DNA of 64,000 nucleotides, taken from assembly GCA_020638575.1 (NCBI GenBank), contig JACKIH010000003.1, positions 849,501-913,500 of the forward strand, given 5' to 3'. This document shows, one piece after another, positions 53,549 through 62,506 of this stretch. The position numbers and the translations under genes were made by a program. The stretch is from Rhodospirillaceae bacterium (GTDB taxonomy: Bacteria; Pseudomonadota; Alphaproteobacteria; DSM-16000; Inquilinaceae). Below the pieces are notes generated by a model. That model worked only from the letters and a program-made list of their open reading frames with translations, had not been told where the DNA came from and searched no databases. Every line of letters starts with the position of its first letter. Position 1 is the first letter of the stretch.

Positions 53549-53580
53549 TCGGCAGAGGCTTGATCGGCAGAGGCATGATC
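53536..53580. repeat. Three tandem 15-bp units spanning the ABC-F stop codon
   Basis: Three copies of GGCAGAGGCTTGATC lie head to tail, the third with one change (CATGATC). The TGA of the first unit is the ABC-F stop, so the extra units sit in the 3' untranslated region and each carries another TGA in the same frame. This looks like recent slippage. Confidence 0.85.
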
Positions 53581-53624
53581 GGCGGACGCCAGAGCGGCCC
53601 AAAGACGCTGATGGGACGAATTCG

Positions 53625-54077
53625 ATGCTGCGTGCCGTGCTTGTGCTTGGTTTGCTCGTCGCCTCGGGGGCTGCCTCCGCAGCCACCCTGACGGTTACCG
53701 TCACCGGGATCGAGGCGCGGCGCGGCGGCCTCATCTGTGCCGCCGTGTGGGCCAGTGCCGACGACTTCCTGGAGCGCGACCGGCGGGCGGCCAGCCGTTG
53801 CCAGCCGGTTGACGGGGCTACCTCGACCTTCCAATTCGAGCTGCCGCCGGGCCGCTACGCCGCACTTGCCCTGCACGACGAGAACGGCGACCACGAGCTG
53901 GAGCGCTTCCTCGGCCTGCCCACAGAGGAATACGCCTTCATGAACGATTGCGATCCCGGGCTGCTGCCGCCCGACTTCGCGGACATCGCGGTGATGCTGG
54001 CGGACGACGACACCGTGACGGCCCCCTCCCAGGGCAACGGCTGCCCGGCCGCCAACGAGGTGCGCTTCAGCTACTGA
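53625..54077 (+). CDS. Exported DUF2141-type protein
   Basis: This 150-residue protein has a signal peptide (residues 1-19, cleavage near ASA-A) and a beta-sandwich-like body with GLICAAVWASADDFL, FELPPGRYAALALHDENGDHELER and GLPTEEYAF, matching the DUF2141 pattern. The acidic DENGDHELE loop could bind a metal. Two or more Cys may form a disulphide in the periplasm. Function unknown. It follows the ABC-F gene after the tandem repeat and converges on holC. Confidence 0.82.
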   Translation: MLRAVLVLGLLVASGAASAATLTVTVTGIEARRGGLICAAVWASADDFLERDRRAASRCQPVDGATSTFQFELPPGRYAALALHDENGDHELERFLGLPTEEYAFMNDCDPGLLPPDFADIAVMLADDDTVTAPSQGNGCPAANEVRFSY

Positions 54078-54120
54078 GCCGGTACTGGGCCGGCGAGCCG
54101 GCGAATCAGGATTCCAAAGC

Positions 54121-54594
54121 CTATTCCGGTGCCTTGGGGTCGTGGCGGGCTTCTTCGGTCCAGGTGCCGTCCGCCTGCTGGCGCCAGTAGGTCAGCGTCA
54201 GCCCCGCCTGGCGCAGCCGCTTCCAGCGCTCCCGTGCCGCCGCCACCGCGTCGGGGTCGTTGCCGTCGAACAGGTCGCACACCAGTTCGAAGGGCCCCGT
54301 GTCCTCCGCCTCCGCGCCATCGGCCAGGAACAGCACGGTGGCGCCGTTGGGCACGTCCCCCCCGTCGGTCAGCCAGATTGGCTGCAGCTCCCCGTCGCCG
54401 TCGCGTGCCGTGCCGTGGGGCAGGAAGCTGCGGTCGCCGTAGGTCCACAGGTGCTGGTCGAGTGCTGCCACCCGCTCTGCGGAGGCCACCCGCACCACCG
54501 CGCGCCACCGGCGGGCCAGGCAGCGCTCCAGCAGCAGCGGCAGGGCGCGCTCCAGGGGAACCCGCAGCAGGTGATAGAAGCGCGCCTCGGCCAT
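54121..54594 (-). CDS. holC: DNA polymerase III chi subunit
   Basis: HolC links the clamp loader to single-strand-binding protein. The 157-residue protein starts MAEARFYHLLRVPLERALPLLLERCLARR and has LDQHLWTYGDRSFLPHGTA and PIWLTDGGDVPNGATVLFLADG, the HolC core motifs. ATG 54594 matches family N-termini; an upstream ATG at 54606 would add four residues. It is 49 bases after pepA on the same strand, the usual alphaproteobacterial pair. Confidence 0.93.
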   Translation of the reverse strand: MAEARFYHLLRVPLERALPLLLERCLARRWRAVVRVASAERVAALDQHLWTYGDRSFLPHGTARDGDGELQPIWLTDGGDVPNGATVLFLADGAEAEDTGPFELVCDLFDGNDPDAVAAARERWKRLRQAGLTLTYWRQQADGTWTEEARHDPKAPE

Positions 54595-54643
54595 CGCGTC
54601 CCCCATGGCCTTTGCCGAGCGCCCCGTGCCCCCGCCTCGCGCC

Positions 54644-56140
54644 TCAGCCTTCGTAGGAGGCGACCAGCCGGTCGAGCAGCCGCACGCCGAAGCCGACGCC
54701 GCCCTTGGGCGTGGTCGGGCCGCCCTTGGTGGTCCAGGTCACCCCGGCGATGTCGATATGCGCCCACGGCACCGCGGCATCGACGAAGCGCTTGAGGAAC
54801 TGGGCACCGATGATGGAGCCGCCCCAGCGGTTGGCTGCCACGTTCTTCACGTCGGCGATCAGGCTGTCGATCTCCTTGTCGAAGGCGTCGTCCAGCGGCA
54901 TCCGCCACAGCTTTTCGCCGGTGGCCTTGCTGGCGGCGGCCAGCCGATCGGCCAACTCCTCCTCCGTGGCGTAGACGCCGGCGTATTCCTGGCCCAGCGC
55001 CACGATCACCGCTCCGGTCAGGGTCGCCAGATCGACGATCAGCCGCGGCTTATAGGCCTGCTGGGCGTGCCACAGCACGTCGGCCAGCACCAGCCGGCCT
55101 TCGGCATCGGTGTTGATGACCTCGATGGTCTGGCCGGACATGGAGGTGACGACGTCGCCCGGCCGCTGGGCATTGCCGCCCGGCATGTTCTCCACCAGGC
55201 CGATCAGCCCCACCACATGCGCGCGTGCCTTGCGCCCGGCCAGCGCCAGCATGGTGCCGACCACGGCGGCGGCCCCGCCCATGTCCCACTTCATGTCCTC
55301 CATGCCGGCGGCCGGCTTGATGGAGATGCCGCCGGTGTCGAAGGTGACACCCTTGCCCACCAGGCAGATCGGCGGCCCCTCCTCCTCGATGCCGCGCCAG
55401 GTCAGCGCCACCACGCGGCTTTCCCGGGCACTGCCCTGGCCGACGCCCAGCAGGGCGCCCATGCCCAGTTCGGCGAGTTGGCCCTCGCTCAGCACCTGCA
55501 CGTCGAGCCCGCTGTCCGCCAGGGTCAGGCAGCGCTCGGCGAAGCTGACGGGGTAGAGCGTGTTGGCCGGCTCGCTCACCAGGTCGCGGGCGAGGAACAC
55601 CCCGTCGATCACGCGGTCGGTGGGCTCGAAGGCGGCACGGGCGCGCGACGGGCTGGTGGTGGCGATGTCCACCGCAGCCAGGGCGGGCGCCTGGTCGGGC
55701 TTCTGGCGGGTCTTGTACTTGTCGAACCGGTAGCTGCGCAGGCGCAGGCCGGTGGCGAGCGCGGCAGCCACGGTGGCATCGTCGAGCGGGCAGGCGCTGA
55801 GCCCGTCCAGGTGCAGGCTGGCGGCCGTCGCTCCGGTGGCATCGATGGCGGCGAACAGGCTGCCGCCGATGCGCTCCAGCGCGGCAGCGGTCAGCTTGGC
55901 GGGGTCCCCCAGCCCGACGACGACAAGCCGCGACACCTCCAGGCCGCCTGGGGCCGGCAGGTGCAGCACCTCCTCGCGCGCGCCGGTGAAGCGGCCGGCG
56001 GCGGCCAGCGCCCGCGTCACCGCACCACCGGTCATCCGGTCGGCATCTTTGGCGGCCGGCGTCAGCGCCTTGTCCGCCAACGCGCCGACCACCCAGACGC
56101 CGCGGCTCGGAACGCTCGGCTCGATGAACTTAACTTCCAT
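54644..56140 (-). CDS. pepA: Leucyl aminopeptidase (M17)
   Basis: This 498-residue di-metal aminopeptidase removes N-terminal residues; in some bacteria PepA also binds DNA. The N-terminal macro-like domain occupies about 1-165. The catalytic domain has VGKGVTFDTGGISIKP (metal and catalytic Lys region), MKWDMGGAAAV, the NTDAEGRL signature and ATLTGA. ATG 56140 gives a normal N-terminus. It is divergent from the LPS-transport permease (197 bases between), as is common in alphaproteobacteria. Confidence 0.97.
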   Translation of the reverse strand: MEVKFIEPSVPSRGVWVVGALADKALTPAAKDADRMTGGAVTRALAAAGRFTGAREEVLHLPAPGGLEVSRLVVVGLGDPAKLTAAALERIGGSLFAAIDATGATAASLHLDGLSACPLDDATVAAALATGLRLRSYRFDKYKTRQKPDQAPALAAVDIATTSPSRARAAFEPTDRVIDGVFLARDLVSEPANTLYPVSFAERCLTLADSGLDVQVLSEGQLAELGMGALLGVGQGSARESRVVALTWRGIEEEGPPICLVGKGVTFDTGGISIKPAAGMEDMKWDMGGAAAVVGTMLALAGRKARAHVVGLIGLVENMPGGNAQRPGDVVTSMSGQTIEVINTDAEGRLVLADVLWHAQQAYKPRLIVDLATLTGAVIVALGQEYAGVYATEEELADRLAAASKATGEKLWRMPLDDAFDKEIDSLIADVKNVAANRWGGSIIGAQFLKRFVDAAVPWAHIDIAGVTWTTKGGPTTPKGGVGFGVRLLDRLVASYEG

Positions 56141-56337
56141 GGTCAATCCGCTCGCTTTCGTGCAACAAACGCTGGCCCGGTTCGGGTCCCGCCGCCCCGC
56201 CGGACGGTCGCCTTGGCGCCGCCACCGCCCCGCTGCTATAGGACAGGGCAACGCCCGAGACCGCCGGGCTGCCAACACTGCCAGACCGGGCCGACAGCGC
56301 CAAGGACCGCTCGATTGAACCAGATACCGCCGGCGCC

Positions 56338-57435
56338 ATGACCCTCGGCTTCGCCACGTTCGACCGCTACGTGATGCGCCACTATCTGATGTGGTTCGCC
56401 GTCACGCTCGCCGTGCTCATCTGCGTTGCATTCCTCATGGAATTCATCGAGATGCTGCGGCGCACGGCCGATGTGGACGACGTGACGCTGCAGACGGCCC
56501 TGCTGCTGTCGGCCCTGGCGGTGCCCCAGCCAATCGAGCTGATGTTCCAGTTCGCCGTGCTGTTCGGGGCGATGCTCGCCTTCTGGCGGCTCACCCGCAG
56601 CCGCGAGCTGGTGGTGGCGCGGGCCAGCGGCATCTCGGTCTGGCGGTTCCTGTTTCCCGTCGTGTTCGCGGCCCTGCTGATCGGCATCTTCAAAATTGCG
56701 GTGTATAATCCGGTCAGCACCGCCATGTACGACCGCTTCCAGGACATGTCGGCCCAATACCTCGGCGGCGAGGCGCGGATCTTCCTGTTGTCGCGCAATG
56801 GGCTGTGGTTCCGGCAGTCCCAGGACGGCAGCACCGCCATTGTGCGCGCCCAGTCGATCGACGTGCCGACATCCACCTTCAACCAGGCCATCGTCTTCCT
56901 GTTCGACGAGAACGGCGATTTCGAGGGCCGGCTGGACAGTGCCCAGGCGGTTCTGGAGGATGGCCACTGGGTGTTCCACGATGTCACCGTCGGTATGATC
57001 AACGCGCCCGCCGAGCAGTGGGACCGCTATACCCTGCCGACCAACCTCACCATGGCGTCGATCCAGGACAGCTATGCCGACCCGCGCGCCCAGTCCGTCT
57101 GGGAACTGCCGCAATTCATTGCCACGCTGGAAGATACGGGCTTCTCCTCGCTGCCCCACCGGCTGCACCTGCAGTCGTTGCTCGCCCAGCCGCTGATGAT
57201 GGTCTCCATGGTACTCTACGCTGCGGCCTTCACGCTGCGCTACAGCCGGCGCGGCGGCACCCTGCTGATCGTGGCGCTGGGCACGCTCACCAGCTTCGCC
57301 TTCTTCGTGCTGACCGATATCAGCTACGCCCTGGGGCTGGCCGCCGCGGCCCCTGTCGCCCTGGCGGCCTGGTCGCCGCCCATCCTCAGCGGCCTCATCG
57401 GGCTCGCCCTGCTGCTCCACCTCGAAGACGGATAG
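56338..57435 (+). CDS. lptG: LPS export ABC transporter permease of the LptF/LptG family, probably LptG
   Basis: The 365-residue protein has the YjgP/YjgQ layout: three N-terminal helices (about 14-36, 60-85, 97-118), a periplasmic beta-jellyroll-like domain (about 125-270), and three C-terminal helices. Early MEFIEMLRRTAD and LTRSRELVVARASGISVWRFL fit LptG better than LptF. It would extract LPS from the inner membrane with LptB. surA follows after 12 bases. LptF and LptD, often encoded here, are absent. Confidence 0.82.
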   Translation: MTLGFATFDRYVMRHYLMWFAVTLAVLICVAFLMEFIEMLRRTADVDDVTLQTALLLSALAVPQPIELMFQFAVLFGAMLAFWRLTRSRELVVARASGISVWRFLFPVVFAALLIGIFKIAVYNPVSTAMYDRFQDMSAQYLGGEARIFLLSRNGLWFRQSQDGSTAIVRAQSIDVPTSTFNQAIVFLFDENGDFEGRLDSAQAVLEDGHWVFHDVTVGMINAPAEQWDRYTLPTNLTMASIQDSYADPRAQSVWELPQFIATLEDTGFSSLPHRLHLQSLLAQPLMMVSMVLYAAAFTLRYSRRGGTLLIVALGTLTSFAFFVLTDISYALGLAAAAPVALAAWSPPILSGLIGLALLLHLEDG

Positions 57436-57447
57436 GATAGGGTCGCC

Positions 57448-58755
57448 ATGCCGACGCACCGATATCGTCACCCGCGCACCCCGACCGTAACCGCACTGGC
57501 CGCCCTGCTGCTGGCCTTGGCGCTAGCCGGTTTCGCAGGTCCGGCCGCAGCCCAGCAGCAACCCGAGACGCGGATGCTGGACGGCGTCGCCGCCGTGGTG
57601 AACGACCGGATCATCACCCATTCCGCGCTGGAAGACCGCATGCGCCTGGCCCTGCTCGCCTCCGGCCTGCAGGCGACCGAGGAGAACATCCAGCGCCTGC
57701 GCCCACAGGTGCTCGACACCCTGGTCGACGAGCAGCTCCAGCTTCAGGCCGGCGAGGATGCCGGCATCGACGTGTCCGACGAAGACGTCGAGGCGGCCAT
57801 CGGCACCATCGCGTCCAACAACAACATGACGCGCGAGACCTTCGAGGGCCTGCTGCGCCAAGGCAACGTGCCGCTGACCACGCTTGAGGACCAGGTCCGC
57901 GCGACGCTCGCCTGGCGCGGCTTCGTGCAGCGCCGCGTGGTGCCCAACGTGGAGGTGACGGAGGAAGCGGCACGCGACGTTCTCAGCCGCATCGAGCAGA
58001 CCGAAGGCGAGCCGGAATTCCTGCTGTCGGACATCTTCTTGTCGGTCGACACCCCGTCGGAAGAGGCGGAGGTGCGCGAGCTTGCCCAGTCGCTGGTCGA
58101 CGAATTGCGCGGCGGCGGTTCGTTCCGTGCCATCGCCAGCCAGTTCAGCGACGGCGTCGGCGCGACCGAAGGCGGCAACATGGGTTGGGTACTGGGCGCC
58201 CAGCTCGACGCCGACCTGCGTACCGTCGTGGAGACGCTGGCGGCCGGCGAGGTGTCCGACCCGGTGCGCACCGCCGGCGGCTACCACATCGTGCAGCTGC
58301 GCGACCAGCGCCTGGCCAACACGCCGACCGCGGAAGACGACATCGTCGTGCTCGGCCGCCTCATCCTCGCAGTCGATCCTCCCACCCAGCAGGGGCTCGC
58401 CGCCGCCGCCTACCGCCTGGAGCAGGCAACGGCCGGGATCAACGGCTGCGAGGCGTTGCAGCAGCAGGCCGACCAGCTCGGCGCGCCGCCGGTGACCAGC
58501 GACCCGGTACGCATCGGCACGCTGGGCCCGGACCTGGAGAACCTGCTCAACAGCCTTGAGGTGGGCGCACCCAGCGGGCTTATCCGCACGCCCGGCGGGC
58601 TCGGCATCTTCATGGTGTGCGAGCGCACGCCGGCCGACCGGGCGACGCTGGACCAGATTCTCTCCAACCTCCAGGAGGAGCGGATCAACCTGGCCCAGCA
58701 GCGCTATCTGCGCGACCTCAGGCGCGATGCCATGGTGGATATCCGCGTCGAGTGA
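57448..58755 (+). CDS. surA: Periplasmic chaperone and peptidyl-prolyl isomerase SurA
   Basis: SurA escorts outer-membrane proteins. The 435-residue protein has a signal peptide (1-36, AAAQQ), the SurA N-terminal domain (about 45-165; VAAVVNDRIITHSALEDRM), one parvulin domain (about 185-290; FRAIASQFSDGVGATEGGNMGWV and VRTAGGYHIVQLRDQR) and a C-terminal parvulin-like remnant plus helix. An AGGATAGGG ribosome-binding site supports ATG 57448. It heads surA-pdxA-rsmA. Confidence 0.93.
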   Translation: MPTHRYRHPRTPTVTALAALLLALALAGFAGPAAAQQQPETRMLDGVAAVVNDRIITHSALEDRMRLALLASGLQATEENIQRLRPQVLDTLVDEQLQLQAGEDAGIDVSDEDVEAAIGTIASNNNMTRETFEGLLRQGNVPLTTLEDQVRATLAWRGFVQRRVVPNVEVTEEAARDVLSRIEQTEGEPEFLLSDIFLSVDTPSEEAEVRELAQSLVDELRGGGSFRAIASQFSDGVGATEGGNMGWVLGAQLDADLRTVVETLAAGEVSDPVRTAGGYHIVQLRDQRLANTPTAEDDIVVLGRLILAVDPPTQQGLAAAAYRLEQATAGINGCEALQQQADQLGAPPVTSDPVRIGTLGPDLENLLNSLEVGAPSGLIRTPGGLGIFMVCERTPADRATLDQILSNLQEERINLAQQRYLRDLRRDAMVDIRVE

Positions 58756-58789
58756 CGGCCGCGCCCCGCAGCCTGGAGCCTGCCCCGCC

Positions 58790-59836
58790 ATGACCGGCGT
58801 ACCCCAAGTGCCCGCCCACGCATCGCCAGCCGGCCCGCCGCCGCTGGCATTGACCATGGGCGAGCCAGCGGGGATCGGCGGTGAGCTGTCGCTCGCCGCC
58901 TGGCTGCGCCGGGCGGAGCTGCCGCCGGGTGTCAGCTTTGCCGTGCTGGACGACCCGGCGCGCCTGCGCCGCCTGGCCACCCGGCTGGGCTGGTCGGTGC
59001 CGATCGTGGAGATCCCCCGGCCGGAACATGCGCCCGCCCGCTTTTCCGCAGGGCTGCCGGTGCTGCCCCTGGGCATGGCGGTGGAAGCCGAGCCCGGCCA
59101 GCCCTCGCCGGCCACCGCCGCCGCGGTGCTGGAGAGCATCGACCGGGCGGTGGCCCTGGCGCGGGCCGGCATCTGTGCCGCCGTGGTGACCAACCCGATC
59201 CAGAAAAAGGCGCTCTACGAGGCAGGGTTCCGCCATCCCGGCCACACCGAATACCTGGCCGAGCTGGCTGGCGGCGACGCCACCCCGGTGATGATGCTGG
59301 CCGTCGAGGGCCTGCGCGTGGTGCCGGCCACCGTCCACATCCCGCTGTCCAGGGTGCCCGCCGCCCTGACGGTGGAGCGGCTGGTGACGGTGGGGCGCAT
59401 CGTGCTGGCCTCGCTGGTCCACGACTTCGGCTGCCCGATGCCGCGGCTGGCGGTGGCCGGGCTCAACCCCCATGCCGGCGAAGCGGGCAGCATCGGCCGG
59501 GAAGACCTCGACGTGATCGCGCCTGCTGTCGCCGCACTGCGGGCCGAGCGCCACAGCCAGGTCAGCGGTCCCTACCCTGCCGACACCCTGTTCCACCCGC
59601 GCGCCCGCGCCGGCTACGACGCAGCGCTGTGCATGTACCACGACCAGGCGCTGATCCCCGTGAAGACGCTGGATTTCGACCGCGGGGTCAACATCACGCT
59701 CGGGCTGCCCTTCGTGCGCACCTCGCCCGACCACGGCACGGCGCTGGATATCGCCGGCCGCGGCGTCGCCAATGCCGATAGCCTGATGGCGGCCATCGGC
59801 CAGGCCTGGCGCATCGCCGCGGTGCGCACCCGGTGA
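58790..59836 (+). CDS. pdxA: 4-hydroxythreonine-4-phosphate dehydrogenase
   Basis: PdxA acts in pyridoxal-phosphate synthesis. The 348-residue protein starts with LALTMGEPAGIGGELSL and has VTNPIQKKALYEAGFRHPGHTEYLAEL, GLNPHAGEAGSIGREDLDVI, GPYPADTLFHPRA and MYHDQALIPVKTLDF, which carries the metal-binding His. The rsmA start overlaps its stop (GTGA), so they are coupled. Confidence 0.96.
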   Translation: MTGVPQVPAHASPAGPPPLALTMGEPAGIGGELSLAAWLRRAELPPGVSFAVLDDPARLRRLATRLGWSVPIVEIPRPEHAPARFSAGLPVLPLGMAVEAEPGQPSPATAAAVLESIDRAVALARAGICAAVVTNPIQKKALYEAGFRHPGHTEYLAELAGGDATPVMMLAVEGLRVVPATVHIPLSRVPAALTVERLVTVGRIVLASLVHDFGCPMPRLAVAGLNPHAGEAGSIGREDLDVIAPAVAALRAERHSQVSGPYPADTLFHPRARAGYDAALCMYHDQALIPVKTLDFDRGVNITLGLPFVRTSPDHGTALDIAGRGVANADSLMAAIGQAWRIAAVRTR

Positions 59837-60723
59837 CCGAAAGGGACGGGGCGGGTGCGGCGGCATCAGCCGACCCGGTTGCCGCCCTGGCACCCCTGCG
59901 CGCGGTGATCCAGGCCCATGGCCTGACGGCGCGCAAGGGCCTCGGCCAGCATTTCCTGCTGGACCTCAACCTGACGCGGCGGATTGCCCGCGCCGCCGGG
60001 CCGCTCGCCGGCGCCCATGTGATCGAAGTGGGCCCCGGCCCCGGCGGGCTGACACGCGCCCTGCTGCTGGAGGGGGCGGCCCAGGTCACCGCCATAGAGC
60101 GCGATGCCCGCTGCATCGCCGCCCTGGCACCCCTGGTGGAGGCCGCCGCGGGGCGCCTCCGCCTGGTGGAAGCCGATGCGCTGACGGTCGACCCGGCGGA
60201 GCTCGGTGGTCAGCCCCGCCTCATCGTCGCCAACCTGCCCTACAACGTCGCCTCGGTGCTGCTGGTGCGCTGGCTGAAGCGGCTTGCCGGCATCGCCGGG
60301 ATGACCCTGATGTTCCAGGCGGAGGTGGCCGAGCGCCTGGTCGCCCAGCCGGGCACCAAGGCCTACGGCCGCCTGTCGGTGCTCACCCAATGGCTCACCC
60401 GGGCCGAGGTGGTGCTGGCCCTGCCCGCCCGCGCCTTCACCCCGCCGCCCAAGGTGGCGTCGGCCGTGGTGCGCTTCGACCCGCGGCCGCCCGACCCGCA
60501 CCTGCGCGTGCCCGCCATGGAGGCGGTGCTGGCGGCCGCCTTCGGCCAGCGCCGCAAGATGCTGCGCCAGAGCCTGAAGAGCCTTGGACCACCGCCCGAA
60601 GCGCTGCTGACGGCGGCCGGCATCGCCCCCACAATGCGCGCCGATGCCTTGGCCGTGGACGAGTTCCGGCGGCTGGCGCTCGCCTGGCAGGCGGCTCAGG
60701 CCGTTGGGCCGGCCCCCGGCTGA
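59833..60723 (+). CDS. rsmA: 16S rRNA (adenine1518-N6/adenine1519-N6)-dimethyltransferase
   Basis: RsmA (KsgA) dimethylates two adenines near the 16S 3' end during 30S assembly. The 296-residue protein has KGLGQHFLLDLNLTRRI, the SAM motif VIEVGPGPGGLT, the catalytic NLPYN motif, and the C-terminal VVRFDPRP and FGQRRKMLRQSLKSL. The start is a GTG overlapping the pdxA stop. Its last 28 bases overlap the convergent SDR gene. Confidence 0.96.
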   Translation: MTERDGAGAAASADPVAALAPLRAVIQAHGLTARKGLGQHFLLDLNLTRRIARAAGPLAGAHVIEVGPGPGGLTRALLLEGAAQVTAIERDARCIAALAPLVEAAAGRLRLVEADALTVDPAELGGQPRLIVANLPYNVASVLLVRWLKRLAGIAGMTLMFQAEVAERLVAQPGTKAYGRLSVLTQWLTRAEVVLALPARAFTPPPKVASAVVRFDPRPPDPHLRVPAMEAVLAAAFGQRRKMLRQSLKSLGPPPEALLTAAGIAPTMRADALAVDEFRRLALAWQAAQAVGPAPG

Positions 60724-61490
60724 GTGAGTGTGCCCTTGCGCGGCATGCGTTCGATCAGCGGATCCACCCAGGCCGGCGGCAGGGCCGCGGCCAGCCAGGC
60801 GCCGAAATAGGTGGGCCAGGGAAAGGCGATGCGCGCCTTGTTGCGCGCCAGGCCGCGGGCGATGATCCGGGCGGCCCGGTCGGTCTCCATCAGCATGGGC
60901 ATGCGGTAGTCGTTGGCGTCGGTCATCCGGCTTTTCACGAAGCCGGGGCAGACCACGGTCACCTCCACGCCCTCGCCGCGCAGCACGCCCCGCAGGCTTT
61001 CGCCATACACCCGGACCGCCGCCTTGGCCGCGCAATAGGCGGGGGCGCCGGCATAGCCGCGGAAGGCGGCAAGCGAGCTGACCAGCGCCAACTGGCCGCG
61101 GCGGCGCGCCGCCATCGGGGCGATCAGCGGGTGGATGGTGTTGAGCACGCCGTCCAGGTCGACGGCGAAGATGGCACGCGCCTGCTCCTCGCCCTCCTGG
61201 CCGCCGGCCGTGCCGCCGGAAACCCCGGCATTGGCAATCGCCAGGTCGACCGGCGTACGGGCATCGACCCCGGCCAGCCAGCGGGCCATGGCCGCACGGT
61301 CGACGACGTCGAGGCAGGCGGTTTCCACCACCGCCCCCAGCCGGCGCAAATCCTCGGCCACCGCCTCCAGGCGTCCCGCGTCGCGGCCGCTGAGGTGGAG
61401 CGTGCGGCCCGGCTGGGCGTAGTAGCGGGCCAGGGCGGCCCCGATGCCGCTCGATCCGCCGGTGATGACGATGGTTCTGGGGTCGCGCAT
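60696..61490 (-). CDS. Short-chain dehydrogenase/reductase
   Basis: This 264-residue SDR has TGGSSGIGAALA near the N-terminus, LAIANAGVS, Ser in ALVSSLAAF, and the catalytic pair in YCAAKAAV. After VCPGFVKSRMTD there is a C-terminal hydrophobic segment typical of lipid- or membrane-associated SDRs. The substrate is unknown. The start ATG at 61490 fits the family; the gene lies between rsmA and yicC on the opposite strand and overlaps rsmA by 28 bases. Confidence 0.88.
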   Translation of the reverse strand: MRDPRTIVITGGSSGIGAALARYYAQPGRTLHLSGRDAGRLEAVAEDLRRLGAVVETACLDVVDRAAMARWLAGVDARTPVDLAIANAGVSGGTAGGQEGEEQARAIFAVDLDGVLNTIHPLIAPMAARRRGQLALVSSLAAFRGYAGAPAYCAAKAAVRVYGESLRGVLRGEGVEVTVVCPGFVKSRMTDANDYRMPMLMETDRAARIIARGLARNKARIAFPWPTYFGAWLAAALPPAWVDPLIERMPRKGTLTQPGAGPTA

Positions 61491-61618
61491 CGTCGCCTTC
61501 GTCCTCGCAGCGTCATTGCGGCGGCTATCGCCAGCTCGCCGGCGGACGCTATAACGCCGATGCGCCGACCCGCAACGCTGCGGGGCGCACCCGTGCCGCC
61601 CCCAGCCCAGGACAGACC

Positions 61619-62506
61619 ATGATCGCCAGCATGACCGGATATGCCCGTGCCGACGGTAGCGACGGCGGGCTCGATTGGACCTGGGAGCTGCGCTCGGTGA
61701 ACGGCCGCGGGCTCGACGTGCGTGCCCGGCTGCCCGCCCCCTTCGACCGGCTCGACAGCGACCTGCGCCAGCGCATCGCCGGTGCACTGGCCCGCGGCAA
61801 CGTCTCCGTCACGCTCACGGTGCGGACGGCGGTGGGCGAGGACAGTCCCGTGACCGTCAACGAAGACCTGCTGGCCCGGCTGATGGACGTGTCGCGCCGC
61901 CACATCGAGCCGGGGGATGCGCCGCCGCGGCCCGAACTTCTGCTGGGGGTGCGCGGCGTGGTGGAACTGGCCCAGGCGGACGCCCGGCCGGCCGATCTGG
62001 AGGTGCCGGCGGATGCCATGCTGGCCAGCCTGTCGGCGGCCCTGGTGGCCCTGGTGGCGGCGCGGCGGGAGGAAGGCGCCCGCCTGCACGACGTGCTGGC
62101 CGACCGCATCGCCGCGGTCTCCCGCGAGGTGGCGGACCTGCGCGCCATCGCCGACCGCCAGACGATGAGCCTGCGCGACCGCTATCACCAGCAGATCGCC
62201 GAGCTGCTGGACGGCCAGGCAAGCCCGGTGCCCGACGAGCGCCTGGCCCATGAGGTGGCGCTGCTGGCCACCAAAGCCGACATCCGCGAGGAGCTGGACC
62301 GGCTGGACGCCCATGTGGCCCAGGCGGAAACGCTGCTGGCCAGCGGCGAGCCTTCGGGTCGCCGGCTCGACTTTCTGTGCCAGGAGCTGAACCGCGAGGC
62401 CAACACCATCTGCTCGAAGGCCGCCGATCTCCAGGTCACCCGCGCCGGGCTGGAGCTGAAGGCGGTGATCGACCAGATCAAGGAACAGGTTCAAAACGTC
62501 GAATGA
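61619..62506 (+). CDS. yicC: YicC/YloC family endoribonuclease
   Basis: YicC is an endoribonuclease linked to small-RNA decay. The 295-residue protein has the family start MIASMTGYARADG, WELRSVNGRGLDVRARLP, a helical middle, and the C-terminal GRRLDFLCQELNREANTICSKA block that carries conserved acidic residues. GGACAG precedes the ATG. Its stop overlaps the gmk start (ATGA), a standard pairing. Confidence 0.95.
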   Translation: MIASMTGYARADGSDGGLDWTWELRSVNGRGLDVRARLPAPFDRLDSDLRQRIAGALARGNVSVTLTVRTAVGEDSPVTVNEDLLARLMDVSRRHIEPGDAPPRPELLLGVRGVVELAQADARPADLEVPADAMLASLSAALVALVAARREEGARLHDVLADRIAAVSREVADLRAIADRQTMSLRDRYHQQIAELLDGQASPVPDERLAHEVALLATKADIREELDRLDAHVAQAETLLASGEPSGRRLDFLCQELNREANTICSKAADLQVTRAGLELKAVIDQIKEQVQNVE

